A stretch of 29,592 nucleotides of DNA from an uncultured Ruminococcus sp. (GCA_900553885.1 USFD01000038.1:1-29592), one strand, 5' to 3'. Shown: positions 1-7,703, numbered from the stretch's first letter. Made by a program: numbers and translations. Notes: generated from the letters alone by a model not told the origin.

Positions 1-54
1 TCTTACCAAAAAGGAGCCATTTTTTACCAAAGCCACAAAGTTTTTTACACTACC

Positions 55-441
55 TTATGGAGTATAACGGCCTTTTACATGTAAACCAGATACATTTGCC
101 TCTGTTGTCATATAATAATACTCATTTGACGGTGCCCTTCGTCTATACAATCCTTTATTTGATAACTTAGTGGGTGAAATTCTCGTCGGCAATGACTGTA
201 TATTACTGTTAGTACGATTAATTGATACACATTTTAACTCACCCGTTTTATTAAACGAAGTACCTGTTACATAAAAGTACTGTTCCGAATCCGCTTTAAG
301 TGCTCTTTTTGAAAGAATATCTCCCGGAACAGTAACATCAAAATCAACTGTTTGAGCAAATACCGGTATTGTATTTCCTATTAAACATGCTGATACCGCT
401 AAACCACAAACCAACTTTTTAATCTTTCTATTATTCATCAT
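55..441 (-). CDS. Small secreted protein coupled to agrD
   Basis: I do not recognise the family. The 128-residue product starts with two Met, a basic stretch (NNRKIKKL), a hydrophobic core and a plausible signal peptidase I site after VFA near residue 29, so a mature protein of about 99 residues is probably exported. The mature part is Tyr-, Ser- and Thr-rich and ends GLHVKGRYTP; no membrane segment, cell-wall anchor or enzymatic motif is visible, and it has one cysteine. The first ATG overlaps the agrD stop codon as ATGA (438-441), with an AAGGAAG ribosome binding site just upstream, so it should be co-transcribed and translationally coupled with agrBD. By position it is a candidate output or accessory factor of the quorum-sensing system (inference). 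The second Met (438) is an equally possible start. Bases 1-54 beyond its stop hold no recognisable gene. Confidence 0.75.
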   Translation of the reverse strand: MMNNRKIKKLVCGLAVSACLIGNTIPVFAQTVDFDVTVPGDILSKRALKADSEQYFYVTGTSFNKTGELKCVSINRTNSNIQSLPTRISPTKLSNKGLYRRRAPSNEYYYMTTEANVSGLHVKGRYTP

Positions 442-587
442 TTTTCTTCTTCCTTACATCTCTTGACCAGTTCTTCCAGACGTTCCGGCCTCTCCACTTT
501 ATGGACACAAAGTGGAACACTCTTTCCCACACTTCTTTCAGCCGTATAAACCGAAATATTCTCAACGAGTTTTATTAATTTCTGCAA
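438..587 (-). CDS. agrD: AgrD-type cyclic peptide autoinducer precursor, TTG start
   Basis: A 49-residue precursor of a thiolactone signal peptide. The start is TTG at 585-587, seven bases after a strong GGAGGG site (595-600); it overlaps the end of agrB by 13 bases. The layout is that of AgrD: an amphipathic N-terminal helix (QKLIKLVENISVYTAERSV), a core with one cysteine at residue 27 (SVPLCVHKV), then an acidic, proline-containing tail (ERPERLEEL) resembling the conserved tail after the Staphylococcus aureus core. Aligning the tails places AgrB cleavage after V31, giving a five-residue ring Cys-Val-His-Lys-Val (inference). The second cysteine, at residue 43, lies in the discarded tail. A longer ATG reading of this frame from 728 exists but runs antiparallel to nothing and through agrB out of frame, so it was rejected. 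Confidence 0.85.
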   Translation of the reverse strand: MQKLIKLVENISVYTAERSVGKSVPLCVHKVERPERLEELVKRCKEEEK

Positions 588-1144
588 CGGTTCTCCCTCC
601 TGACTAAAGTAATTCCTTCCAGGAAAACAGATAAGAGAATAATGCCGCCCCAGTACCGTCCCAGTATAAGTCCCATTCCGAATAATCCGTTTGCAAGCAG
701 AAGAGCCTTCATCTTCGCCTCTCTCCACGCTTTGCTGCCTCTCTGTTTCTCATAATACTCGTCGCAAGGTGCATAGATCAGATACAATAGTTCAGAAATA
801 AGAGGCAGCAATCCGTATAATATAGGGAAATATATCAGAAATCCCGTACCATATGCTACCGTAAAAACGATTGCTCCTGTCATAAGGAAACATCCTGTAT
901 CACTTTTGGCATGTACACCGCCCGCACACTTTCTAACGGCAGCGAATACGGCAATCGCAGTTACGACTTCCAGCGTCTTTCCCAGAAGTGTTCCGATCAG
1001 AATATAAATAACTGTCTTGAGCAGAGAATTCAGAATCAGTTCGATTCCATATGTAACAACAGCCTCCTTCTCTTCAGAATAATTCTGTATTCTGCTCATT
1101 TTTCTGCCAATCACACCGGATAATTCATGTGTATAATCTTTCAT
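575..1144 (-). CDS. agrB: AgrB family membrane cysteine protease
   Basis: Integral-membrane endopeptidase that trims AgrD at its C-terminal side and forms the thiolactone ring of the autoinducer. The 189-residue length matches the family. The diagnostic motif is visible: R71, GG at 75-76, the catalytic His78 and Cys85 (RKCAGGVHAKSDTGC), spaced seven residues apart as His77 and Cys84 are in S. aureus AgrB. Several hydrophobic segments follow (about 36-68, 87-110, 112-126, 147-180). The N-terminal cytosolic amphipathic part (residues 1-30) is also typical. The ribosome binding site in front of the ATG is weak. It is the first gene of an agrB-agrD-secreted protein operon preceded by its own promoter and AgrA operator, and separated from agrC by a terminator. 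Confidence 0.93.
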   Translation of the reverse strand: MKDYTHELSGVIGRKMSRIQNYSEEKEAVVTYGIELILNSLLKTVIYILIGTLLGKTLEVVTAIAVFAAVRKCAGGVHAKSDTGCFLMTGAIVFTVAYGTGFLIYFPILYGLLPLISELLYLIYAPCDEYYEKQRGSKAWREAKMKALLLANGLFGMGLILGRYWGGIILLSVFLEGITLVRRENRCRN

Positions 1145-1175
1145 AACTTTATCGTCTGTTTCTTCTATATCTATT

Positions 1176-1203
1176 ATTGTACAGTCTGTCCTTTCATTTT
1201 CAA
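1176..1203 (-). promoter_or_regulatory. Promoter of agrB-agrD operon
   Basis: On the minus strand a TTGAAA -35 box (1198-1203) and a TACAAT -10 box (1176-1181) are 16 bases apart. The expected start point near 1169 leaves a leader of about 25 bases before the agrB ATG. The short spacer suits a promoter that needs activation, as in the S. aureus agr promoters; the AgrA-type operator sits 9 bases upstream. Confidence 0.7.
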
Positions 1204-1212
1204 CACTTCTGC

Positions 1213-1242
1213 ATGAACGTAGCGATTTACGGCATGAACGTT
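1213..1242 (-). promoter_or_regulatory. AgrA/LytTR operator, two direct repeats
   Basis: On the minus strand AACGTTCAT (1234-1242) and TACGTTCAT (1213-1221) are separated by exactly 12 bases. This agrees with the LytTR-family binding rule (two 9-bp direct repeats, W-M-M-GTT-N-R-K type, 12-bp spacer) at every position. It lies 9 bases upstream of the -35 box of the agrB promoter, where an activator would contact RNA polymerase. AgrA (2561-3367) is the obvious ligand (inference). Confidence 0.85.
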
Positions 1243-1287
1243 AAAAACGCTGTAAAATTCTCCTCTTCCGAAAAATTTTACAGCGTT
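1241..1287 (-). terminator. Rho-independent terminator after agrC
   Basis: Perfect 14-bp inverted repeat (AACGCTGTAAAATT at 1246-1259 with its complement at 1274-1287), 14-base loop, followed on the minus strand by five T. It starts four bases past the agrC stop and ends next to the agrB operator, so it separates agrAC from agrBD transcription. Confidence 0.82.
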
Positions 1288-1290
1288 CTG

Positions 1291-2601
1291 TTATTCCTGT
1301 TGTTCAATTTCCAGTGTCTGCATTACCCGGCCGTCCCCGATCCTGCACTGGTGATACAGGTTCTCCTGCTTCTCAATCATCTCTTTCGTCCGGTACAGAC
1401 CGTTCCCTCTGCCTTCTCCTTTGGTGGACCATCCCTTTTCATACATCTTCGACAGTTCCGGTTTCTCTTTGTATGTATTCTCGACCCGGATCATCACTCC
1501 TCTGTCTGTCTGATCCAGCCGGATATACACTGCCCCCTCCGGATCACAGTCCTCCGCCGCCTCGATGGCATTATCCAGAAATATTCCCAGGATCCGGATG
1601 ATTTCCTTCATATTTTTACAGGACACCCGGATATTTCTGCGAATGTCCACCTGTACGTCCACATTCCGGGACATGGCAGTCAGTACCTTTTCATAGAGAA
1701 ACCCTTTCAGTTCCATTGGTTCCACATTTCGCAGGGAGCTCCAGGCCTGCCCTTTGCTCTCCTTATCCGGCACGGCGTCCTGAATCTGGCGTTCGAAAAA
1801 ATTCCTCAGTTCGTCCATCCGGTTTTCATGGATAAACCCGGCCATTGTAGAGAGGATGTTTTTATAATCATGGCGGAAGGCGCTCATCTCGTCCACCATA
1901 TATTCCAGACCGGATATGTAACTTCTCGTCAATTCCTGCCGCCGCATCTCTGCCTTCATGTTTTCTTCACTCTGGATAGCCTTCACACACCGGACAATCA
2001 GGATGCTGCTGGCAGTCAGACATAGAAAGAAAAGCACACAATTCAGCACTATAGCCCTTGTACTGTATCCGGCCCACTGTCCCATTGAGATGAGAAGCAG
2101 AAATATCACCACATATAAGAACAGATTTCCCAGCAGGCCGTAGCGGATCAGGCTCCTTCCTTCCAGATACCGGAGCAGGTGAAGCTTCCGGTATAAAAGA
2201 AGTCTTAACAGCCCCATAGACAGAAGAAGTATAATAAAAAATACTGCGTAAACCCAGAGGACGTAGCATCGGATCAGTTCCGCAACACTGATCCGCAGCA
2301 GAAACGCGATTACTGCCAGAAGAACATTATTCAGAAAAACCTCAGTCAGATAGCCTGCACAGGCCAGGCATATATTTTCCACCCGGTACTGTTTCATCAT
2401 CAGGGCGAGCAGAATCAACGCTCCCGGAATTATCAGAAACCCGAAAATATGACTGCCATCCGGTCCTGCCAGAGCAGCACACCCCGACACATATGCAATC
2501 AGCAGGATATACTGCCAGTATTTCAGTTTTTCTGTCAGCAGCGCCGTCAGACTCACAGTATTAAAAACTCCTGATGCCAGATATGATATAAGCGCTTCCA
2601 C
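1291..2601 (-). CDS. agrC: AgrC-like GHKL sensor histidine kinase
   Basis: Receptor kinase expected to bind the extracellular autoinducer and phosphorylate AgrA. The 436 residues comprise a hydrophobic sensor region of about six membrane spans (residues 1-205), a linker helix, an H-box FRHDYKN with His244, and a GHKL-type ATPase domain with an N-box (LDNAIEAAEDCD) and a glycine box (GEGRGNGLYRTKEM). The RHDYKN form is typical of AgrC-type (HPK10) kinases rather than classic HisKA. The start is GTG at 2599-2601 with a GGAGGAGG site upstream; the 41-base overlap with the end of agrA indicates translational coupling. It is followed by a terminator. Confidence 0.9.
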   Translation of the reverse strand: MEALISYLASGVFNTVSLTALLTEKLKYWQYILLIAYVSGCAALAGPDGSHIFGFLIIPGALILLALMMKQYRVENICLACAGYLTEVFLNNVLLAVIAFLLRISVAELIRCYVLWVYAVFFIILLLSMGLLRLLLYRKLHLLRYLEGRSLIRYGLLGNLFLYVVIFLLLISMGQWAGYSTRAIVLNCVLFFLCLTASSILIVRCVKAIQSEENMKAEMRRQELTRSYISGLEYMVDEMSAFRHDYKNILSTMAGFIHENRMDELRNFFERQIQDAVPDKESKGQAWSSLRNVEPMELKGFLYEKVLTAMSRNVDVQVDIRRNIRVSCKNMKEIIRILGIFLDNAIEAAEDCDPEGAVYIRLDQTDRGVMIRVENTYKEKPELSKMYEKGWSTKGEGRGNGLYRTKEMIEKQENLYHQCRIGDGRVMQTLEIEQQE

Positions 2602-3367
2602 AGTTTTTTCTCCTCCTCCGACTGTTACAGGCCCCCCACACTTCCTTCAGCTTTCTGTAGGAAATCTCGATTTTCTTTCCGTTTGTCATAACTACAAACC
2701 GGTTTTTCCGGTCCATTTCCCGGATTTTCTTTCCGGATATGAGACAGGATCTGCTCACATAGATGAAGCTGTCGTCCAGCATTTTCTCAACCGCTTTCAG
2801 GGACATCTGGGAGGTCAGCATTTCCTTTTCCGTGATGATTTCCAGCTGATGCCTGCCTTTGATCGCCTCTATGCTTATAATATCCTCTTTTTTCACCCGG
2901 ACTTTCCTGCTTCCGCACTCGATCAGGATACCATGGCCTTTCTCTTTCTCCATCTGCCTGATCCGGCTGAAGATCCTCCCCAGCCGTTCCTGCATCCTGA
3001 CGCCGGGTTCTTCGTGTAAAAATTCCGAAGGCTCCTTGACAATATAGTCCAGCACGTCAAAAGGATGTTCAAAGGCCCGGTATGCCCATTCACTCTTTGA
3101 AGTCAGGTATACGATACAGGCGTCCCTGTTTTGCCTTTTCACTTCCTCGGCCAGCGCGAAGCCGTCCATTTCGGCTTTCCCCTGCTGAATGTCGATAAAA
3201 AACAGCTGCGTGCTGCCGGGGCTTAAGTCTTCCAGTGTCTCTTCTGGATGAGTTCTCGCTGAGACAACGCGTGCTTCTGTGCCGTTCTTCTCAATATATC
3301 CACTGATCCATTTTTCCAGGCAGCGCAGCTGTTCTGCCTGGTCTTCACACAGATAAATATCAATCAT
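2561..3367 (-). CDS. agrA: AgrA-like LytTR response regulator
   Basis: Transcription factor of 268 residues: an N-terminal receiver domain with acidic pair E8-D9, phosphoacceptor Asp59 (FFIDI) and a Lys in DYIVKEP, followed by a C-terminal LytTR DNA-binding domain (about 145-245; motifs ECGSRKVRVKKEDIISIEA and FIYVSRSCLI). This is the AgrA/ComE architecture. It probably activates the agrB promoter through the double repeat at 1213-1242. The last residues are a basic, Cys-containing tail that overlaps agrC. It begins 51 bases after trhP with a weak ribosome binding site and no convincing promoter, so it may be transcribed from the upstream tRNA-modification operon. Confidence 0.92.
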   Translation of the reverse strand: MIDIYLCEDQAEQLRCLEKWISGYIEKNGTEARVVSARTHPEETLEDLSPGSTQLFFIDIQQGKAEMDGFALAEEVKRQNRDACIVYLTSKSEWAYRAFEHPFDVLDYIVKEPSEFLHEEPGVRMQERLGRIFSRIRQMEKEKGHGILIECGSRKVRVKKEDIISIEAIKGRHQLEIITEKEMLTSQMSLKAVEKMLDDSFIYVSRSCLISGKKIREMDRKNRFVVMTNGKKIEISYRKLKEVWGACNSRRRRKNCGSAYIISGIRSF

Positions 3368-3418
3368 AGTTATCTGTTTCTGCCGCTGCGTTCATTGGTC
3401 TTTCCGCTGATATTTCTA

Positions 3419-4669
3419 TCACAGCATATTGCAGCAGTCCTGCTCCTTCTCGCTTCGCCTTAAGATGTCGTACTTCTGTGGCGCTTCCGTGAGATCCACA
3501 TACAGTGCCTGTTTGGAATGGGGCGCGCTCTCCTGTTCTTCCCCGTCCTCGTTTATGATCCGCTTTACTTCCGCTTCGATATTTCTTCCGTCCGGCTTCA
3601 TAATCTCTATGGTCTCTCCCACCGAAAACTTGTTGCGCTGCTCGATCCTGCACAGTCCGTCCTTTACTTCTCCCACGATTCCCAGGTACGTGTATTCCTT
3701 CCGGTACGTATTGCTGTCATAGATCTGGGTGTTCTCATCCGGCTTTCCGAAGAAGAATCCCGTGGTAAACTGCCGGTACGTACAGTTGGAGATCTGGTCC
3801 AGATACCAGGGCATATTTTCCCGGTACAGCTCTGGATCTTTCTGATAGTCGTCAATGGCTTTCCGGTAGGTCCGGGCCACAGTGGCTACATAAAGGGCAG
3901 TCTTCATGCGCCCCTCGATTTTGAAGCTGTCGATTCCCGCGTCGATCAGTTCCGGGATGTATTCGATCATGCACAGATCTTTGGAGTTGAAAATATAGGT
4001 GCCCCTCTCATTTTCGTAGACCGGCATGTACTCTCCCGGCCTTGTCTCCTCCACCACCGCGTATTTCCAGCGGCAGGGGTGGGTGCATGCGCCCCGGTTG
4101 GCGTCCCTGCCGGTAAAGTAATTGCTCAAAAGGCACCGGCCGGAGTAGGAGATACACATAGCCCCGTGGATAAAGGTCTCGATTTCCAGATCCTCCGGGA
4201 TATGCTCCCGCAGTTCTTTGATTTCTTTCATGGACAGTTCCCGGGCGGACACCACCCGGCTTGCTCCCTGTCGGTACCAGAAGTTATAGGTGCCGTAGTT
4301 GGTGTTGTTTGCCTGGGTGCTGATATGACGGTCGATCTCCGGGCAGATCTCCTTCGCAATATCAAAGACTCCCGGATCCGCAATAATCAGAGCGTCCGGC
4401 CGGATCTCTTTCAGTTCCCGGAAATACTCCCGCACGCCTTCCAGATCTTCATTGTGAGCCAGAATATTTGCCGTTACATACACTTTTACGTCATGGGCAT
4501 GGGCGAATTCGATTCCTTCCTTCATCTCTTCCATGGAAAAGTTTTTTGCCTTCGCCCGCAGGCCGAATGCCTCCCCGCCGATATAGACCGCGTCCGCGCC
4601 GAATATAACCGCCGTTTTCAGAACTTCCAGGCTGCTTGCCGGAATCAGTAGTTCGGGATGTCTGCTCAT
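3419..4669 (-). CDS. trhP: U32 family tRNA U34 hydroxylase (TrhP-like)
   Basis: U32 'peptidase' family protein of 416 residues. Family members of the TrhP/YrrO type hydroxylate wobble uridine 34 of tRNA to 5-hydroxyuridine using prephenate, with an iron-sulfur cluster. Visible marks are the N-terminal ELLIPASSLEVLKTAV and AVYIGG segment, and the signature ETFIHGAMCISYSGRCLLS followed by a cysteine pair (GACTHPC), which would hold the cluster. The start overlaps the stop of trmR, the methyltransferase that acts next, by four bases (ATGA), which supports the tRNA role over proteolysis. Bacillus subtilis has two such genes (trhP1, trhP2); only one is present here. Confidence in the family is very high, in the exact substrate good. 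Confidence 0.88.
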   Translation of the reverse strand: MSRHPELLIPASSLEVLKTAVIFGADAVYIGGEAFGLRAKAKNFSMEEMKEGIEFAHAHDVKVYVTANILAHNEDLEGVREYFRELKEIRPDALIIADPGVFDIAKEICPEIDRHISTQANNTNYGTYNFWYRQGASRVVSARELSMKEIKELREHIPEDLEIETFIHGAMCISYSGRCLLSNYFTGRDANRGACTHPCRWKYAVVEETRPGEYMPVYENERGTYIFNSKDLCMIEYIPELIDAGIDSFKIEGRMKTALYVATVARTYRKAIDDYQKDPELYRENMPWYLDQISNCTYRQFTTGFFFGKPDENTQIYDSNTYRKEYTYLGIVGEVKDGLCRIEQRNKFSVGETIEIMKPDGRNIEAEVKRIINEDGEEQESAPHSKQALYVDLTEAPQKYDILRRSEKEQDCCNML

Positions 4670-5445
4670 TGTCTTTCTCCTTCCTTTTCTGTCTTCTGAT
4701 GCTGCTCCTGCTCTTTCTGCCGCGCCGGAGCCTGCTCCGCCTGGCTCCCATCCTTCTGCGCCGGAATCCGCTCTTCCTGATATCCCGCACTCTGCCGGAC
4801 TCCGATCTGTTTTACGCTTATCGCCACACCGTCGCCCAGGGGCAGGATGGCCGTCTCCAGAAGGGGATTGTGCTTCAGCTCATACAGGTATTCCCGCATT
4901 CTCGCGTGAATGGTCCGGTTCCGCCGCTCCACCGCGAAGCGGGACTGGATCACGTCCCCATCCTGCATCACATTATCGGAGACAAGACAGCCTCCCTCCG
5001 CAAGAAGCCGCAGAACATGGGGCAGATAGTGGATATACTGGCCTTTGGCCGCATCCATGAAGATGAAGTCGTAAGGTCCTTCCAGCGTCTCCAGCACTTG
5101 TGCCGCATCTCCCTCGATCAGCGTGATCACGTTTTCCTTCCCTGCCCGTGCGAAATTACTGCGGGCAATGGGAATCCTCTTTTCATAATTCTCAATCGTT
5201 GTAATTCTGCACCCTTCCGGCGCGTATTCACTCATCAATAACGCAGAGAAACCTATGGCAGTTCCGACCTCCAGAATGCGCATAGGTTTTTGGAGCATAA
5301 GGAGAACCTTGAGGAGGCTCTGCATCTCCCGCCGGATCACCGGCACATCCGAAGCATGAGCCTCTTTCTCAATCTCCTCAAGTATTCTGCTGTTCTCTGT
5401 ATCCAGAGAATTGATGAATGTGACGATACGTTCATCTACTATCAT
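4666..5445 (-). CDS. trmR: tRNA 5-hydroxyuridine methyltransferase (TrmR)
   Basis: SAM-dependent O-methyltransferase of the YrrM/caffeoyl-CoA type. It should convert 5-hydroxyuridine 34 of tRNA to 5-methoxyuridine. Motif I is ILEVGTAIGFSALLM (about residues 77-91), the acidic loop is TTIEN, and the metal-binding region is FIFMDAAKGQY and SDNVMQDG. The catalytic core ends near residue 213. The remaining roughly 46 residues form a Gln/Glu/Lys-rich, low-complexity tail not needed by the family (B. subtilis YrrM is about 217 residues). It starts three bases after the RNase J stop and overlaps trhP by four bases. Confidence 0.9.
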   Translation of the reverse strand: MIVDERIVTFINSLDTENSRILEEIEKEAHASDVPVIRREMQSLLKVLLMLQKPMRILEVGTAIGFSALLMSEYAPEGCRITTIENYEKRIPIARSNFARAGKENVITLIEGDAAQVLETLEGPYDFIFMDAAKGQYIHYLPHVLRLLAEGGCLVSDNVMQDGDVIQSRFAVERRNRTIHARMREYLYELKHNPLLETAILPLGDGVAISVKQIGVRQSAGYQEERIPAQKDGSQAEQAPARQKEQEQHQKTEKEGERQ

Positions 5446-5448
5446 ATA

Positions 5449-7119
5449 TTACACATCCACATCCATAATAATCGGAATTACCATAGGTTTCCGTTTTGTC
5501 TTTTTCCAGATATAATCGTTCATGGCGTCCCGGATCACCAGTTTGATCCGGTTCCAGTCCGTATGTCTGCCGGTCAGGCATTTATCAAGGGCGTCGCTGA
5601 CCGCCTTTTTCGCCTCTCCCATGAGCTGCTCGGACTCACGCACATATACGAATCCGCGGGACACAATATCCGGTCCTGCAAGCAGACGGTTTGTTCTGCG
5701 CTCCAGAGTCAGCACCACGATAATGATGCCGTCCTCGGCCAGATGCTGTCTGTCCCGGAGTACGATATTCCCCACGTCGCCCACGCCCAGGCCGTCCACA
5801 AGGATAGCGCCGGTGTGTACCTTGTCCACTACTTTCGCGGAGTCCTTATCCAGCTCCAGCACGTCTCCGGACTGGATGATAAAGATATTTTCCTTCGGAA
5901 TGCCAAGGGACTTCGCAACGCCGGCATTCGCCTTTAAGTGACGGTACTCGCCGTGAACCGGAATGGCGTATTTCGGTTTTACAAGGGAATAGATCAGCTT
6001 CAGTTCCTCCTGACAGGCATGTCCCGATACATGGGCGTCCTGGAAGATCACTTCTGCGCCTTTCGCGGACAGCTCGTTGATGACTCTGGAAACGGATTTC
6101 TCATTTCCGGGAATGGGGTTGGAGCTGAAGATGATCGTGTCATTGGGCTGGATCGTCACCTTCCGGTGCACGTCCGCCGCCATTCTGGACAAAGCCGCCA
6201 TGGACTCGCCCTGGCTTCCGGTTGTAATCAGCACCATCTTCTCCGGCGGATAATTCTTCATCTGGTCAATCTCAATCAGCGTGTTGTCCGGCACATTCAG
6301 ATAGCCAAGCTCTGACGCTGTGGAAATGATGTTGACCATGCTCCGGCCTTCCACCACAACCTTGCGGCCGTACTTGTAAGCGGAGTTGATAATCTGCTGC
6401 ACACGGTCCACGTTGGACGCGAAAGTGGCAATGATCAGCCGTGTATTCTGATGCTCCGCGAAGATATGGTCAAAGGTAATGCCCACGGTCCGCTCGGACT
6501 GGGTAAATCCTTTTCTCTCCGCGTTGGTACTGTCAGACATAAGGGCGAGAACGCCTTTCTTTCCGATCTCGGCAAACCGCTGCAGATCAATGGCGTCGCC
6601 GAATACCGGCGTGTAATCCACCTTAAAGTCTCCGGTGTGAACCACCACGCCGGCCGGTGAATAGATGGCCAGTGCAGAAGCATCCTGGATACTGTGGTTT
6701 GTCTTGATAAATTCAATCCGGAACTTGCCCAGATTAATGGACTGTCCATGCTGCACGACCTTGCGCTTTGTACTGCGCAGCAGGTTGTGCTCTTTTAATT
6801 TATTTTCAATAATTCCCATTGTCAGTTTTGTCGTATAAATGGGAAGACTAATTTCTTTCAGGACATAGGGCAGAGCGCCGATATGATCCTCATGGCCGTG
6901 GGTAATGACAAATCCCTTCACTTTGGACGCATTGTCCTTCAGATATGTGACATCCGGGATTACCAGGTCGATTCCCAGCATATCATCCTCCGGGAATGCC
7001 AGACCGCAATCTACCACAACAATACTGTCTTCGTATTCAAAGGCAGTAATATTCATACCGATCTGTTCCAGTCCGCCCAGAGGTATGATACGCAGTTTTC
7101 CTTTTTTCTCTTTTTTCAA
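5449..7119 (-). CDS. rnj: Ribonuclease J
   Basis: Metallo-beta-lactamase/beta-CASP ribonuclease with 5'-3' exonuclease and endonuclease activity, central to mRNA decay and rRNA maturation in Firmicutes. The zinc motif THGHEDHIG, the LGGLEQIGMN start of the fold, the beta-CASP motif region (SDSTNAERKGFT) and the late histidine motif PVHGEYRHL are all present. I place the start at a TTG (7117-7119), nine bases after a perfect GGAGGTG site, giving 556 residues, the normal family length. The upstream ATG at 7137 has no good site and would itself overlap GGAGGTG; a longer start at 7185 is also unlikely. trmR follows three bases after its stop. Confidence 0.95.
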   Translation of the reverse strand: MKKEKKGKLRIIPLGGLEQIGMNITAFEYEDSIVVVDCGLAFPEDDMLGIDLVIPDVTYLKDNASKVKGFVITHGHEDHIGALPYVLKEISLPIYTTKLTMGIIENKLKEHNLLRSTKRKVVQHGQSINLGKFRIEFIKTNHSIQDASALAIYSPAGVVVHTGDFKVDYTPVFGDAIDLQRFAEIGKKGVLALMSDSTNAERKGFTQSERTVGITFDHIFAEHQNTRLIIATFASNVDRVQQIINSAYKYGRKVVVEGRSMVNIISTASELGYLNVPDNTLIEIDQMKNYPPEKMVLITTGSQGESMAALSRMAADVHRKVTIQPNDTIIFSSNPIPGNEKSVSRVINELSAKGAEVIFQDAHVSGHACQEELKLIYSLVKPKYAIPVHGEYRHLKANAGVAKSLGIPKENIFIIQSGDVLELDKDSAKVVDKVHTGAILVDGLGVGDVGNIVLRDRQHLAEDGIIIVVLTLERRTNRLLAGPDIVSRGFVYVRESEQLMGEAKKAVSDALDKCLTGRHTDWNRIKLVIRDAMNDYIWKKTKRKPMVIPIIMDVDV

Positions 7120-7201
7120 GTTCTGAAACACCTCCATTTTTATTATGTACTTCCGCCGTTTTGTATGATTCCGACAGAACTTCACTTACTTCCGGGCACA
7201 A

Positions 7202-7226
7202 AAAGAACAGCAGTTTTGTGAACTGC
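7202..7226 (-). terminator. Terminator after fur
   Basis: Short hairpin GCAGTT/AACTGC (7210-7215 and 7221-7226), followed on the minus strand by TGTTCTTTTT. It sits 15 bases beyond the fur stop and just ahead of the RNase J region, so it probably ends the ireB-ruvX-fur transcript. The stem is short, so read-through is possible. Confidence 0.5.
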
Positions 7227-7241
7227 CCGTTGAAAAAAGAA

Positions 7242-7703
7242 CTATGCCTTTTTCCCCCTGCATTCTCTGCATAATCCGTAGAACTTCAATTCATGGTCAA
7301 GAACATGAAAGCCGGTGGCTTCCTCTATGTGATGCTCCAGATCATCCAGCAGGTCATCCGCAAAAGGAATCACCCTGCCGCACGCTCTGCATATGAGATG
7401 ATGATGGTTGTGCTTTGCATCTCCTTTAATCAGATGCCCGATCTCGTACCTCACACACCCGTCATCCAGATTGATCTTGTCCACAAGCTGAATCTCCCAC
7501 AAAAGCTGCAGCGTCCGGTACACAGTCGCCAGACCGATCTCCGGGCACTCCTGAGATACCAGCTCATAGACGTCCTCTGCGGTCATATGCACGCCGCTGT
7601 TCTGTTCCAGCACCGACAGAACCTTAAGCCTCTGGTGAGTGACTTTCAGCCCCTTTTCCTTTAACTTTTCTTTCAGCAGATCCTCTGTTTTCTTCTGTTC
7701 CAT
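7242..7703 (-). CDS. fur: Fur family metal-responsive repressor
   Basis: Metal-dependent transcription repressor of 153 residues with the Fur fold: an N-terminal winged helix (KVTHQRLKVLSVL ... GLATVYRTLQLL, recognition helix) and a C-terminal dimerisation domain with histidines (HNHHHLIC). Two CxxC pairs (C106/C109 and C145/C148) would hold the structural zinc. Whether it senses iron, zinc or peroxide cannot be decided from sequence; position in the ireB-ruvX cluster and the HHHLICRACG motif fit Fur best. It is the last gene of this cluster, 55 bases after the DUF1292 gene, and followed by a weak terminator. The ribosome binding site is poor. Confidence 0.88.
   Translation of the reverse strand: MEQKKTEDLLKEKLKEKGLKVTHQRLKVLSVLEQNSGVHMTAEDVYELVSQECPEIGLATVYRTLQLLWEIQLVDKINLDDGCVRYEIGHLIKGDAKHNHHHLICRACGRVIPFADDLLDDLEHHIEEATGFHVLDHELKFYGLCRECRGKKA

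Noticed and set aside
1..54. Eighteen sense codons in frame after the stop of the secreted protein, which could suggest a nonsense-truncated gene.
   Set aside because: The protein ends naturally at GRYTP, the stretch is AT-rich, and the window ends too soon to show a real domain.
438..728. A 96-residue ATG frame covering agrD.
   Set aside because: Its first half lies inside agrB in another frame; the TTG start with GGAGGG fits AgrD size and layout.
1177..2025. A 282-residue plus-strand frame opposite agrC.
   Set aside because: His/Phe/Leu-rich antisense shadow of agrC with no ribosome binding site or known domain.
3368..3418. A single ATGAACG near agrA that resembles half of the LytTR repeat.
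   Set aside because: Only one seven-base match and no second site at 12-base spacing.
3518..4651. A 377-residue plus-strand frame opposite trhP.
   Set aside because: Antisense shadow of a highly conserved gene.
7120..7185. Longer RNase J starts at 7137 (ATG) and 7185.
   Set aside because: No suitable ribosome binding site; GGAGGTG directs the TTG at 7119 and gives normal length.
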